DNA of 60,369 bases from Rhodococcus aetherivorans (lineage in GTDB: Bacteria > Actinomycetota > Actinomycetes > Mycobacteriales > Mycobacteriaceae): positions 1 to 60,369 of the forward strand of contig NZ_JAALEG010000027.1 of NCBI RefSeq assembly GCF_011058165.1. Reading direction: 5' to 3'. Of the stretch, positions 18,717-27,660 are shown one piece after another (the stretch's first letter is position 1; every line of letters starts with the position of its first letter). The translations under genes and the position numbers were made by a program. Below the pieces are notes generated by a model that saw nothing but the letters and a program-made list of their open reading frames with translations, searched no databases and had not been told where the DNA came from.

Positions 18717-20267
18717 CTATCCGCCACGGCCGTCCAGCATCTCCCGGGCCTTGACGGCCAGCCACCACTCCACCCGGGTGTGGATCGAGTCGAGGTCGCG
18801 GCCGGTGAGTTCGGTGATGCGGGCGAGCCGGTTCCGCAGGGTGTGCCGGTGGATGCCCAGCGCGGCGGCGGTGCTCTCGGCCTGGCCGTTGTGCTCGAGG
18901 TACGCGGCGAGGGTCTCGACCAGTCTTCCGCTCGATCCGTGCTTCGCGTCGTAGGCATCGAGTGCTTCGAGTCCGGTGCGGGCGATGGCCTGCAGCGCGT
19001 CCGGGTCCTGCATGCCCAGCAACACCGAGAAGGTACCGAGCTCGGCGAACTCCACCGGTGTCCGGCCCCCGTTCCGCGCTGCCCTGACCGCCGAGAGAGC
19101 CTGCTGCACACTGGTGTTCGCGTCCTTCACGCCGCACGGACCGCCCAGCCCGCACCGGACCGGCCGGCCGAGCTGCGCGCGGACCCGGTCCTGGACCCGG
19201 GTCGCGATCTCGCGTGCCCGGTCGGCCGGCAGAACCACGGCGACATCCGTGCCGACCGAGGCCGCCAGATGGGGTACGCCCTCCGCGGCGAGGACTGCGC
19301 CGACCTGCCGTTCCGCCGGCAGCAGCGGGCCGACCTCCGTCAGCACGGCGACGGCGACGGTGTCGGTCGGTTCGAACCCGAAATAGCGGAGCAGGCCGGC
19401 GTCCATGCGTTCGGGTGCGTCGAAGAGTGTCCGGGTGACGACGGCCCGCAGCCGCTGTTCTGCGCTCTGCACCTTCGCGGGCTTGCCGAGCTCGATGGAG
19501 ATCAGCGACACGGCGTGGGCGAGGAGCAGACGGTCGGCCGGCGGGAGCGGCTCCGCGGTGCCGACGGCGAGGTATCCGTAGAGGTCCTGGGCCGCCGCGA
19601 TGCTCTGAACGGTGTAGTGCCCCGCGGCGTCGGCCAGCACCTTGCTCATCTGCCGCCGCCGCGGAGATCGGGACGCCGACTCCGCCACCCCGCGCGCATG
19701 CCGGACCGCCCGCGTCGTGTCGGACCCGTATTCGGCGAGTACGCGATCGTCGGCGTCGACGACGGCGACGGCTCCGGCGAGGGCCTGACCGAGCGCGGTC
19801 ACGACCGCGGGCACACCCCCGCGCAGTGTGGCCCGGGCCAGCCGCTCCTGCTGATCGACGACCCGCTGCACCGCGCGGACCTGGTCGGCGGTCAGTTCGT
19901 CGATGACCGCCCGGGTGATGGCGATGAACGGCGTCGAGGCGGGCACGGCGAGCACCGGGAACCCCAGCGCGTCACCCGCGGCGCGCAGACCGTCGGGCAC
20001 GCGGTCGAACCGGGTGCCGGTGTCGAACGCCAAGGCCACGCAGCCGGCCCCCACCAGACCCTGGAGGTACGCGAACTGCTCGTCGGCGCCGGCGCCGATC
20101 TCCAGTCCGGTGGTCATCACGAGCTCTCCACCCGAGAGCCACGGGGTGGGGTCGGGAAGCTCGATCGGATGCGCCCACTCGATGACACGGTCGGCTCCGT
20201 CGCGACCCGCCACGAGAGTGAGCCCGAGCTCCGGCAGCGTCGTGAGCCGACGCACGGTGATGGCCAT
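18717..20267 (-). CDS. PucR-family transcriptional regulator 1
   Basis: 516-aa regulator with the N-terminal PucR (purine-catabolism regulator-like) sensor domain over about residues 1-130, a GGDEF-like central part and a C-terminal helix-turn-helix (AAALGIHRHTLRNRLARI, about 470-490). The ATG at 20267 follows GGGAAGGA. It begins 28 bases after the end of the second PucR gene on the same strand, so the two are probably co-transcribed and divergent from hyuAB. Control of hydantoin or nitrogen-compound use is inferred from position. Its last 80 bases are duplicated at 17978-18057. Confidence 0.85.
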   Translation of the reverse strand: MAITVRRLTTLPELGLTLVAGRDGADRVIEWAHPIELPDPTPWLSGGELVMTTGLEIGAGADEQFAYLQGLVGAGCVALAFDTGTRFDRVPDGLRAAGDALGFPVLAVPASTPFIAITRAVIDELTADQVRAVQRVVDQQERLARATLRGGVPAVVTALGQALAGAVAVVDADDRVLAEYGSDTTRAVRHARGVAESASRSPRRRQMSKVLADAAGHYTVQSIAAAQDLYGYLAVGTAEPLPPADRLLLAHAVSLISIELGKPAKVQSAEQRLRAVVTRTLFDAPERMDAGLLRYFGFEPTDTVAVAVLTEVGPLLPAERQVGAVLAAEGVPHLAASVGTDVAVVLPADRAREIATRVQDRVRAQLGRPVRCGLGGPCGVKDANTSVQQALSAVRAARNGGRTPVEFAELGTFSVLLGMQDPDALQAIARTGLEALDAYDAKHGSSGRLVETLAAYLEHNGQAESTAAALGIHRHTLRNRLARITELTGRDLDSIHTRVEWWLAVKAREMLDGRGG

Positions 20268-20295
20268 GATGACGATCCTTCCCCGCACCGGGCGG

Positions 20296-21855
20296 CTAGG
20301 AGGTGGGGTGTTCGGCGAGGACCTCGAGGGCCAGATGCACGTCGGTGACGTCCCGGGGGGAACGCAGGGACCGGCCCAGCAGGTCCTCGACTCGTTTCAC
20401 CCGGTGCCGCACGGTATTCGGATGCAGGTTCAGCTCCCGCGCCGTCCGCCCCACGTCCAGGTCCCGGGCCAGGTGGAGCACGAGGAAATCGACCAGGTCG
20501 TCGTGGCCGTCGAGCAGTGGGGCCAGGACCGCGGTGGCGCGCGCGAGGGCGGGCCCCGGGTCGCGGCCCGCCAGCAACCAGTCCGCGAGGCTTACGTCCT
20601 CGAAGCGCTGGGTGCTGCGGCCGAGCCGTTCCGCGGCCCGTCGCGCCCAGCGCGCCTCGCGCAGTTTGTCGGGCCCGCGCGCGGGATCGGTGAACGGCTC
20701 GCTCGAGCCGCACGTCAACCCCTGCGGAAGGTTGTTCGACCAGGAGTCGAGAGCCTCCGCCCGGGCGGGGACCACTCCGACGAGGCCCCCCTCGCCCCGG
20801 GCGAGCAGCAGGGTCAGCCCGATGTCGCGGGCCAGCCCGGACACGTCCGTTTCGACGGCATCGAGCAGCGAGTTCGCCCGGAACACCCATCGGCGGTTGT
20901 CGTAGTCGGGTGCGGCGGACAAGGCCAGCATCCGCATATCGGGCTCGGGGCCGAACCGCAGCATCTCGAGCTGGTCCAGGACGGTGTCGGAATCGGCCGG
21001 ATCGCCCGACGCCAGCGCCCGCACCAGTGCGGCGTGCCGCGCGCGGTTCTCGATGGTGGCGCGCTGGCGGGTGCGTTCGATCGTGTTGAGCAGCCTCAGC
21101 GACACCTCGACGGCGGGCGCGGTGAGCGGATCGGTGAGTTCGTTGCTCTTGGACGCGAGGGCGAACCAGTAGTGCTGGCCGCCCGGCGAGATCGAGTGCG
21201 CGCTCACCGACCATCGGCCCACCCGGAACAGCAGCCGGCCGTCCCGGCCGCGCAGCTGATTGCGGATCAGGTGCACCGGTGCGCCACCCGCCGAGGCCAC
21301 GACGTCGCCGACCTCGTTGTAGAGGACCACGCTGCTGCGGAGCAGCCCGGCGAGCCGGGCCACGAGGTCGGCCTCCGGGGACTCGGCCGTCATCGCCTCG
21401 AGCAGGTGGTTCTGCATCTGCAGCGTGCGGCGCAGCAGCATCGAGTCCTGCGCCTGCGCCGCGGCATTGACACGTCCGACCACCTCCATGAACGGCAGTT
21501 CCGGCGGGATCGCCACCACGGCGAACCGATGGCGCTCGGCCTCGTCGAGCAGGGGCCGGGGGACGTCGTCGGTGATCACCCCGACGCCGTACCCGAGCGC
21601 GGCGATGCCGGACCCCACGAGCTCGCGGATCAGTTCGCGATAGGCCTGCTGCGGGTGCTCGTGGCCGGGGAAGCGCGAGCCGGTGGTGAGCATCATCGAC
21701 CCCGGCCGCAGCCATCGGGTCGGGTTCTCGATCTCGATCGGGTGCGCGCCGGTGATTCCCACGTTGGGGTCGGCATCGGTCGCCAGCCGGAGCCCGAGGT
21801 CGGGTTCGAGCAGCAGGTCGACGAGCCGGAAACGGTCCGGAAGCATGCCCGACAT
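20296..21855 (-). CDS. PucR-family transcriptional regulator 2
   Basis: 519-aa paralogue of the preceding regulator: N-terminal PucR domain beginning FRLVDLLLEPDLGLRL, C-terminal helix-turn-helix ARELNLHPNTVRHRVKRVE. The start at 21855 has GGGAG 4 bases upstream; an ATG three codons further in (21846) is an alternative. It is divergent from hyuA across 117 bases. The paired PucR genes may act as activator and co-sensor of the hydantoinase and permease genes; this is inferred from arrangement only. Confidence 0.83.
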   Translation of the reverse strand: MSGMLPDRFRLVDLLLEPDLGLRLATDADPNVGITGAHPIEIENPTRWLRPGSMMLTTGSRFPGHEHPQQAYRELIRELVGSGIAALGYGVGVITDDVPRPLLDEAERHRFAVVAIPPELPFMEVVGRVNAAAQAQDSMLLRRTLQMQNHLLEAMTAESPEADLVARLAGLLRSSVVLYNEVGDVVASAGGAPVHLIRNQLRGRDGRLLFRVGRWSVSAHSISPGGQHYWFALASKSNELTDPLTAPAVEVSLRLLNTIERTRQRATIENRARHAALVRALASGDPADSDTVLDQLEMLRFGPEPDMRMLALSAAPDYDNRRWVFRANSLLDAVETDVSGLARDIGLTLLLARGEGGLVGVVPARAEALDSWSNNLPQGLTCGSSEPFTDPARGPDKLREARWARRAAERLGRSTQRFEDVSLADWLLAGRDPGPALARATAVLAPLLDGHDDLVDFLVLHLARDLDVGRTARELNLHPNTVRHRVKRVEDLLGRSLRSPRDVTDVHLALEVLAEHPTS

Positions 21856-21972
21856 CTTTCTCCCATGGGTGTGAAGATCTCCAACGATTCGGGGAACTCG
21901 ATTCACTTTCTCCAATTGATGGCCCCGCGACCAGGCCGAATACTGAGTTCCACCCGACCCAGGAGTATGACG
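21856..21972. promoter_or_regulatory. Divergent control region of pucR2 and hyuA
   Basis: The 117-base spacer carries two copies of a TCTCCAA motif (near 21878-21884 and 21909-21915) and two CGATTC motifs between them, which could be regulator half-sites. No confident -10/-35 was found. AGGAG at 21961-21965 is the ribosome binding site of hyuA. Confidence 0.35.
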
Positions 21973-24030
21973 ATGATCACATCCCGCAATCCCCACCTGC
22001 GCGTCGCCGTGGACGTCGGAGGCACCTTCACGGACGTGTGCATCTTCGACGAGAGCGCATCGACCACCCGCATCGCGAAGGTTCCCTCGACCCCGGACGA
22101 TCCCATGCGCGCCGTGATCGACGGTGTGCGCACCGCGGGCATCGACCTGACCGAGGTGACCCTGTTCTCCCACGGCACCACCGTCGCGACCAACGCGCTC
22201 ATCACCCGCAACTTCCCGCCCGCGGCCCTCGTCACCACCCGCGGGTTCCGCGACGTGCTCGAGATCCGCGACGGCACCAAGGACGAGTTGTGGGACACGT
22301 ACGTCGACGTCGGCACCCCCTACATCCGCCGCCGTGATCGGTACGAGGTCACCGAACGCATCGACTACGCCGGCGAGGTCGTCACCCCGCTCGACGAGTC
22401 GGAGGTCCGGGAGATCGCCCGCATCCTGCGCCGCAAGAACATCAAGACCGTCGCGGTGTGCCTGATCAACAGCTACGTCAACAGCGCACACGAGCAGCGC
22501 GTGCGGGCACTGCTCGAGGCCGAGCTGCCCGACGTCACCGTCTCCACCTCCAGCGAGATCCTCCCCGAGATCTTCGAGTACGACCGCGCCTCCACCACCG
22601 TCGCCAACGCCGTGCTCGCACCCCTGGTCAGCGGGTACGTCAACCGGCTCGAAGCGCAGCTGCGCACCGACGGATACGACGGCGACCTGCTCCTGCTCCA
22701 TTCCGGCGGGGGCTCGATGACCCCCGCGATGGTGGAGAAGTATCCCGTCCGGCTCGCCGCCTCCGGCATCGCCGCCGGCGCGATCGCCGTGGCCGACATC
22801 GCCACCCGCTGCGGATACCCCAACGCGATCGGCCTGGACATGGGCGGTACCAGCACCGACATCTCGCTCGTCTACGACGGCGAGGTCCGCACCACCAAGC
22901 AGTGGCAGGTCGAGTACGGCTTCCCCATCTCCTTCCCCAGCATCGAGGTGCTCACCATCGGCGCCGGCGGCGGATCGCTGGCCTGGCTCGACGAGGCAGG
23001 CTCGCTGCGCAACGGGCCGCAGTCGGCCGGCGCCTCCCCCGGACCCGCCTGCTACCTGCGCGGCGGCACCGAGCCGACGAACACCGACGCCAACGTGCTG
23101 CTCGGCCGCCTGGGCACCACCCTCATCGGCGGCGGCCTCACCCTGGACGTGGCGGCCGCGGAGAACGCGATCAAGCAGAGCGTGGCCGGACCGCTCGGTC
23201 TCGACGCCGACACCGCGGCCGGCAACATCATCCAGGTGGCCAACGCCAACATGGCGGATGCGGTGCGGCTGTTGTCCATTCGGCGCGGCTACGATCCGCG
23301 CGACTTCGTCCTCGTCGTCTGCGGCGGCGCGGGCGCCCTGCACGGCGCGGCCCTCGCGAAGGAACTGTCCATTCCGACCGTCGTGGTGCCGCCCCATCCG
23401 GGCATCACCTCGGCGCAGGGGTGCCTGCTCGTCGACATCCGGCACGACCTGTCGGCCATGTTCCAGGGCCGCGTCGACGAGGTCGACACCACCGCGCTCG
23501 AGCGCGAATTCCTGCGGCTCGAGCAGGAGGGCACGCAGCGTCTCCGCCACGAGGGGGTCGAACCCGAACGGATGGTCCTCGATCGTCATATCAGCATGCG
23601 CTACGCGGGGCAGTGGCGTTCGCTCACCGTCGCGGCCGGCAGCGGCCCCGGCTTCCTCGCGGAGGCCGTCGAGCGGTTCCACGAGGAGCACGAACGGGAC
23701 TACTCGTTCCGGCGCGACGACACACCCGTGGAGATCTACCAGATCGGGCTGCGCGCGGTGGGCACCACGCCGAAGCCGAACTTCCCGCGCACCTCCGAAC
23801 CCACCACCGCGGAGCCGGCGCCCGTCGAGCGGCGCAACGTCTACTTCGACGAGGCGCGCGGCCGGCTCGACACCCCCGTCTTCGACCGCGACACACTGGA
23901 ATTCGGTACGCGCATCCCCGGCCCGGCCGTGATCACCCAGCTCGACTCCACCACCGTCGTCCCCCCGGGGACCACCGCCACGATCGACGAGTGGGCGAAC
24001 ATCCGCATCGACATCCAGGAGACCCGATGA
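21973..24030 (+). CDS. hyuA: Hydantoinase/oxoprolinase subunit A (HyuA)
   Basis: 685-aa ATP-grasping subunit of the hydantoinase/oxoprolinase/acetone carboxylase family. It couples ATP hydrolysis to opening of a lactam/imide ring. The first phosphate-binding motif DVGGTFTD is at residues 14-21, and a second, GLDMGGTSTD, is near 290. Of two in-frame ATGs, 21973 is chosen because AGGAG ends 7 bases before it; the ATG at 21967 would touch the Shine-Dalgarno sequence. The stop overlaps hyuB by 4 bases. No gamma subunit follows, which argues against acetone carboxylase despite the nearby propane genes. Confidence 0.88.
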   Translation: MITSRNPHLRVAVDVGGTFTDVCIFDESASTTRIAKVPSTPDDPMRAVIDGVRTAGIDLTEVTLFSHGTTVATNALITRNFPPAALVTTRGFRDVLEIRDGTKDELWDTYVDVGTPYIRRRDRYEVTERIDYAGEVVTPLDESEVREIARILRRKNIKTVAVCLINSYVNSAHEQRVRALLEAELPDVTVSTSSEILPEIFEYDRASTTVANAVLAPLVSGYVNRLEAQLRTDGYDGDLLLLHSGGGSMTPAMVEKYPVRLAASGIAAGAIAVADIATRCGYPNAIGLDMGGTSTDISLVYDGEVRTTKQWQVEYGFPISFPSIEVLTIGAGGGSLAWLDEAGSLRNGPQSAGASPGPACYLRGGTEPTNTDANVLLGRLGTTLIGGGLTLDVAAAENAIKQSVAGPLGLDADTAAGNIIQVANANMADAVRLLSIRRGYDPRDFVLVVCGGAGALHGAALAKELSIPTVVVPPHPGITSAQGCLLVDIRHDLSAMFQGRVDEVDTTALEREFLRLEQEGTQRLRHEGVEPERMVLDRHISMRYAGQWRSLTVAAGSGPGFLAEAVERFHEEHERDYSFRRDDTPVEIYQIGLRAVGTTPKPNFPRTSEPTTAEPAPVERRNVYFDEARGRLDTPVFDRDTLEFGTRIPGPAVITQLDSTTVVPPGTTATIDEWANIRIDIQETR

Positions 24031-25988
24031 CCACCACGTCCCCCACCCTCGATCCGGTCACCTTCGAGGTCCTCAAGAACGCGTTCGCCACCTCGGTCGA
24101 CCTGATGTCCGAGCAGATCCTGCGCACCTGCTACTCGTTCGTCATCTACTCGCGGGACTTCTCCTCCGCGCTCTGCGACGCCGAGGGCAACACCGTGATG
24201 CAGGGCAGCCAGGACATCGCGGTCCACGTGGGCACCCTCCACTTCCAGTGCAAGGCCGTGCTCGAGGAATTCGGCTCCGACATCAACCCCGGCGACATCT
24301 TCATGGTCAACGACCCCTACCGGGGCGGCACCCACCTCAACGACGTCAGCTTCGTCCGGCCCATCTTCGCCGACGGCGTCCTCATCGCCTTCGCGCAGAA
24401 CAAGGGCCACTGGGCCGACATCGGCGGCAGCGTCCCCGGGTCGTTCGACGTGACCGCCACCGAGCATTTCGGTGAGGGCCTGCGGATCACCCCGGTCCGG
24501 GTGTGGCACGAGGGCCGATTCCTGGCGGACGTCGCGAAACTGCTCGTCGCGAACACCCGGTCCCCGGAGATCAGCATGGGCGACCTGCACGCCCAGGCGG
24601 AGGCCACGGGCGTGTGTGAACGTGAAATCCACCGACTCGTCGACAAATACGGGCGCGGTACCGTCACCGACGCGATGCGCGAGGTCCAGGACTACGTCGA
24701 GCGCATCGTGCGCAGCCGGGTCGCCGACCTGCCGGACGGCACGTGGACCACCGAGGACTACCTCGACTCCGATCCCGCCCGGCCCGAGGGGCTCGTCCCG
24801 ATCCGCGTCACCATGACGATCGAGGGCGACCAGCTCAGCTACGACCTGACCGGCAGCGCACCGGCGGTCGCCAGCTTCCTCAACAGCGGCTACGGCACCG
24901 CGTTCTCCGGGATCGTGGCGGGCACCAAGTCGTTCTTCCCCGACGTGCCGCTGAACTCGGGCCTGTACAACGCGATCCGCACCGACCTCGGACCGGAGGG
25001 CACCGTCGTCAACGCGGGCTGGCCGCACGCGGTGACCGGGTTCTGCTCCGGTCCCTACGAGAAGATCATGAACGCGATCTTCGAACTGTGGTCGAAGGTC
25101 GTGCCCTCCCGCGCCATCGCGTGCTCGTTCAACCTCGAGTACCTGCTCGTCGGCGGCCGCGACGCCCGCACCGACGACCGGCCGTTCTTCATGTGGTACG
25201 ACTGGATGGCCGGCGGCTGGGGCGGACGCAGCTCGAAGGACGGATCGAGCGCCACCGCACCGGTGTTCGGAATCGGCCTGGCCGTGCAGCCGTGCGAGGG
25301 GCAGGAACGCCTCACCCCCGTGCTGACCAGCGAGCACGCCATCATCACCGATTCCGGTGGACCCGGGGAATACCGCGGCGGGTGCGGCCTGTCCAAGGGC
25401 GGCATCCTCACCGACAGCGACAGCAGCGTGATGTCGTACTGCTGTGACCGTTCCCGCTCGGTCACCTGGGGCATCGAGGGCGGCCTGCCGTCCATCCCGC
25501 ACGGTGTGTGGCTCAACCGCGGCACCCCCGAGGAGCGCTTCCTCGGGTCCGTGTTCTCGAATGTGCCCGTCCAGTCCGGAGATTCGTTCGAGCGGCCGTC
25601 GGCGGGCGGTGGTGGCTACGGGGATCCGCTGCAGCGGGACCCGGACGCCGTGCTCGAGGACGTGATCGACGGGTACGTCTCCGTCGAGCGCGCCGCCCTG
25701 GACTACGGCGTCGTCGTCGTGCCGGTGGACCCCGAGATCGACCGCTACGAGCTCGACCACGACGCCACCGAGCGCGTCCGCGAGGAGATCCGCGTGTCGC
25801 GCAAGGGCTGGCTCGACGAGGACCCCGAAGCCGTCGCCGGCCGCTACCGCAGCGGTGAGCTGTCCATGCTCGATCTCGTGCGCCGCTACGGCGTGATCGT
25901 CGACTGGGGCACCGGCGAGCTGCTGCCCACGACCACCGCCCAGTTCCGCGATCTGCTGCGGACCCGCTCCGTCGCACACTGGTCCTGA
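24027..25988 (+). CDS. hyuB: Hydantoinase subunit B (HyuB)
   Basis: 653-aa hydantoinase B/oxoprolinase family subunit with the typical start DPVTFEVLKNAF and NDPYRGGTHLND near residue 95. Partner of HyuA in ATP-dependent hydrolysis of hydantoins or related N-heterocycles. The substrate (N-methylhydantoin, a hydantoin or 5-oxoproline) cannot be fixed from sequence. The ATG overlaps the hyuA stop (ATGA). The gene is closed by a strong intrinsic terminator at 25993-26032. Confidence 0.88.
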   Translation: MTTTSPTLDPVTFEVLKNAFATSVDLMSEQILRTCYSFVIYSRDFSSALCDAEGNTVMQGSQDIAVHVGTLHFQCKAVLEEFGSDINPGDIFMVNDPYRGGTHLNDVSFVRPIFADGVLIAFAQNKGHWADIGGSVPGSFDVTATEHFGEGLRITPVRVWHEGRFLADVAKLLVANTRSPEISMGDLHAQAEATGVCEREIHRLVDKYGRGTVTDAMREVQDYVERIVRSRVADLPDGTWTTEDYLDSDPARPEGLVPIRVTMTIEGDQLSYDLTGSAPAVASFLNSGYGTAFSGIVAGTKSFFPDVPLNSGLYNAIRTDLGPEGTVVNAGWPHAVTGFCSGPYEKIMNAIFELWSKVVPSRAIACSFNLEYLLVGGRDARTDDRPFFMWYDWMAGGWGGRSSKDGSSATAPVFGIGLAVQPCEGQERLTPVLTSEHAIITDSGGPGEYRGGCGLSKGGILTDSDSSVMSYCCDRSRSVTWGIEGGLPSIPHGVWLNRGTPEERFLGSVFSNVPVQSGDSFERPSAGGGGYGDPLQRDPDAVLEDVIDGYVSVERAALDYGVVVVPVDPEIDRYELDHDATERVREEIRVSRKGWLDEDPEAVAGRYRSGELSMLDLVRRYGVIVDWGTGELLPTTTAQFRDLLRTRSVAHWS

Positions 25989-25992
25989 ATCC

Positions 25993-26032
25993 CCGTTGCG
26001 GGGCAGTGACACCGCTGCCCCGCAACGGTTTT
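25993..26032 (+). terminator. Strong intrinsic terminator after hyuB
   Basis: Bases 25993-26006 pair perfectly with 26015-26028 (14 bp) around an 8-base loop and are followed by TTTT at 26029-26032. It starts 5 bases after the hyuB stop. This is the clearest rho-independent terminator in the window. Confidence 0.92.
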
Positions 26033-26145
26033 CGCGCTCTCCACCCTCCCTCGAAGCTCCCCTGCCGAACCTCCCGCCCCCGGTGCTGCGGGCGGTCGTG
26101 CGCCCCTGCGCCGGTTCGGATTCCCTCCCCCCGAGAGGCGACCCC

Positions 26146-27489
26146 ATGTCCGATCACCTCACCGAATCTGCTCCCGGATCCCCCGCGGAGCGGGAAATCG
26201 TGCCCGAATCCGGGCGTCTGTCCCGCTGGTCGCTGACGATGGCCTGGTGGGCCATGTTCAGCGCCATGTTCTGGCTCTACATCGCGGTTGCCTCGGCCGG
26301 CGCGGTCGGGGTACCGGCCACCCTCGCCGGGATGGCTGCCTCGATCGCCACCTTCGGCGTCGTCAATCTGGTGCTCTCCCGCTATGCGATCCACACCGGC
26401 CTGTCGGTCGAGCTGCTGTCCCGGCGCATGTTCGGCGCCGTCGGCTCACTGCTCGCCCCGGCGCTGTTCGCGGCCACCGCGCTCTACTACGGGGTCTTCG
26501 AGGGTTCCATCGTCGCCGTGGCTCTGCAGGAGTACTTCGGCGGCGACATCAGGCTGTGGTACCTGCTCTGCACGGTGTACATGATTCCCGTGGTGATCGG
26601 GGGTGTCGCCGCGTGGCTCGACAAGCTCAACGGGATCCTGCTGCCGTTCTATCTCGTCGGCATGGTCGCCGTCGTGGTGGCCGCGACCGTGCGCCAGGGC
26701 TACCCCACCGGATGGCTCACCGCCACGGTGGCATCGGGTCCGCTTCCGGGCTGGCTCACCGCCTACCTCGTCTACATGGGCGTCTGGGTGCTGATGATGT
26801 ACACCTTCGACTACGCGAGGCTCGGTCGCCGCACCGACGCCGCCTTCCACGGCACCGTCACCTTCGGCTGGGTGTTCTATGCGCTGACCTTCGGTGTGAA
26901 CGGGCTCGTCGGCCTCTATCTCCTCGGCGCCTGGGACATCGCCGGAACCGAGACCGGCGTGGTCGAGGCGGTCGTCGGCTCCCTCGGCTTCGCGGGGGTG
27001 CTGCTGATCATCGTGTCCCAGACCCGCATCAACTCGGCCAACTTCTATCTCGCCTCCACCAACCTCCAGGTGTTCGTCCACCGGGCACTGCGCATCGACG
27101 TGCCCCGAGCGGTGTGGGTGGTGGTCACCGCCGTGCTCGCATACCTGCTCATGCTCACCGACGTGCTGGGGTACCTGCTGCAGGCCCTCGCCTGGCAGGG
27201 CGTGCTGATCACCGCCTGGGTGGCGATCGCGGTGGTCTACGTGCTGCGGGATCGGGGCCACGCCATGCCCCGCACCGCGTCCGGTGGGGCGCTGGCGTGG
27301 CTGATCTCCTCGGTCGCCGGCATCGCGCTCACCGTGCAGGAGGTCAGCGCGACATGGGCGCAGCTCGCCCCGGTGGTGACGGTGCTCCTGGCCGCGGGCA
27401 GCTACGTGCTGCTCACCCCGCGCGCGGGCGCGACGGTTCCCGCGCCGTCGGGCGACGAAGCGTCGCCGGACGCGCCGCAACCGGTCTGA
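26146..27489 (+). CDS. NCS1-type cytosine/purine/hydantoin permease
   Basis: 447-aa integral membrane transporter with about 12 membrane segments, of the nucleobase-cation-symport-1 family (cytosine, purines, uracil, thiamine, allantoin, hydantoin). The hydrophilic N-terminus precedes SRWSLTMAWWAMFSAMFW, a typical first segment. Placed just after hyuAB it probably imports the ring substrate of the hydantoinase, but the strong terminator between them means it has its own promoter. The ATG at 26146 follows GAGAGG. The substrate is inferred from context. Confidence 0.82.
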   Translation: MSDHLTESAPGSPAEREIVPESGRLSRWSLTMAWWAMFSAMFWLYIAVASAGAVGVPATLAGMAASIATFGVVNLVLSRYAIHTGLSVELLSRRMFGAVGSLLAPALFAATALYYGVFEGSIVAVALQEYFGGDIRLWYLLCTVYMIPVVIGGVAAWLDKLNGILLPFYLVGMVAVVVAATVRQGYPTGWLTATVASGPLPGWLTAYLVYMGVWVLMMYTFDYARLGRRTDAAFHGTVTFGWVFYALTFGVNGLVGLYLLGAWDIAGTETGVVEAVVGSLGFAGVLLIIVSQTRINSANFYLASTNLQVFVHRALRIDVPRAVWVVVTAVLAYLLMLTDVLGYLLQALAWQGVLITAWVAIAVVYVLRDRGHAMPRTASGGALAWLISSVAGIALTVQEVSATWAQLAPVVTVLLAAGSYVLLTPRAGATVPAPSGDEASPDAPQPV

Positions 27490-27660
27490 ATCCGGCGGAC
27501 AATCGCCGCCACGGCGAGTGTGACACCGGCCCCTGTACGCGGCGGCCATGTCGTGGGTCACATCACGGCCATAGTGTTCTCCCATCCGAGCGACAGCGCC
27601 GCCGTAACGCCGGAACCGGCACACGACGGCGGCCGCACATCAGGTCTCGAAGGGAGTGCC

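Noticed and set aside
21973-25988. Acetone carboxylase, as partner of the propane pathway
   Set aside because: Only alpha/beta-like HyuA and HyuB are present; the small gamma subunit gene expected for acetone carboxylase is absent and a terminator follows directly.
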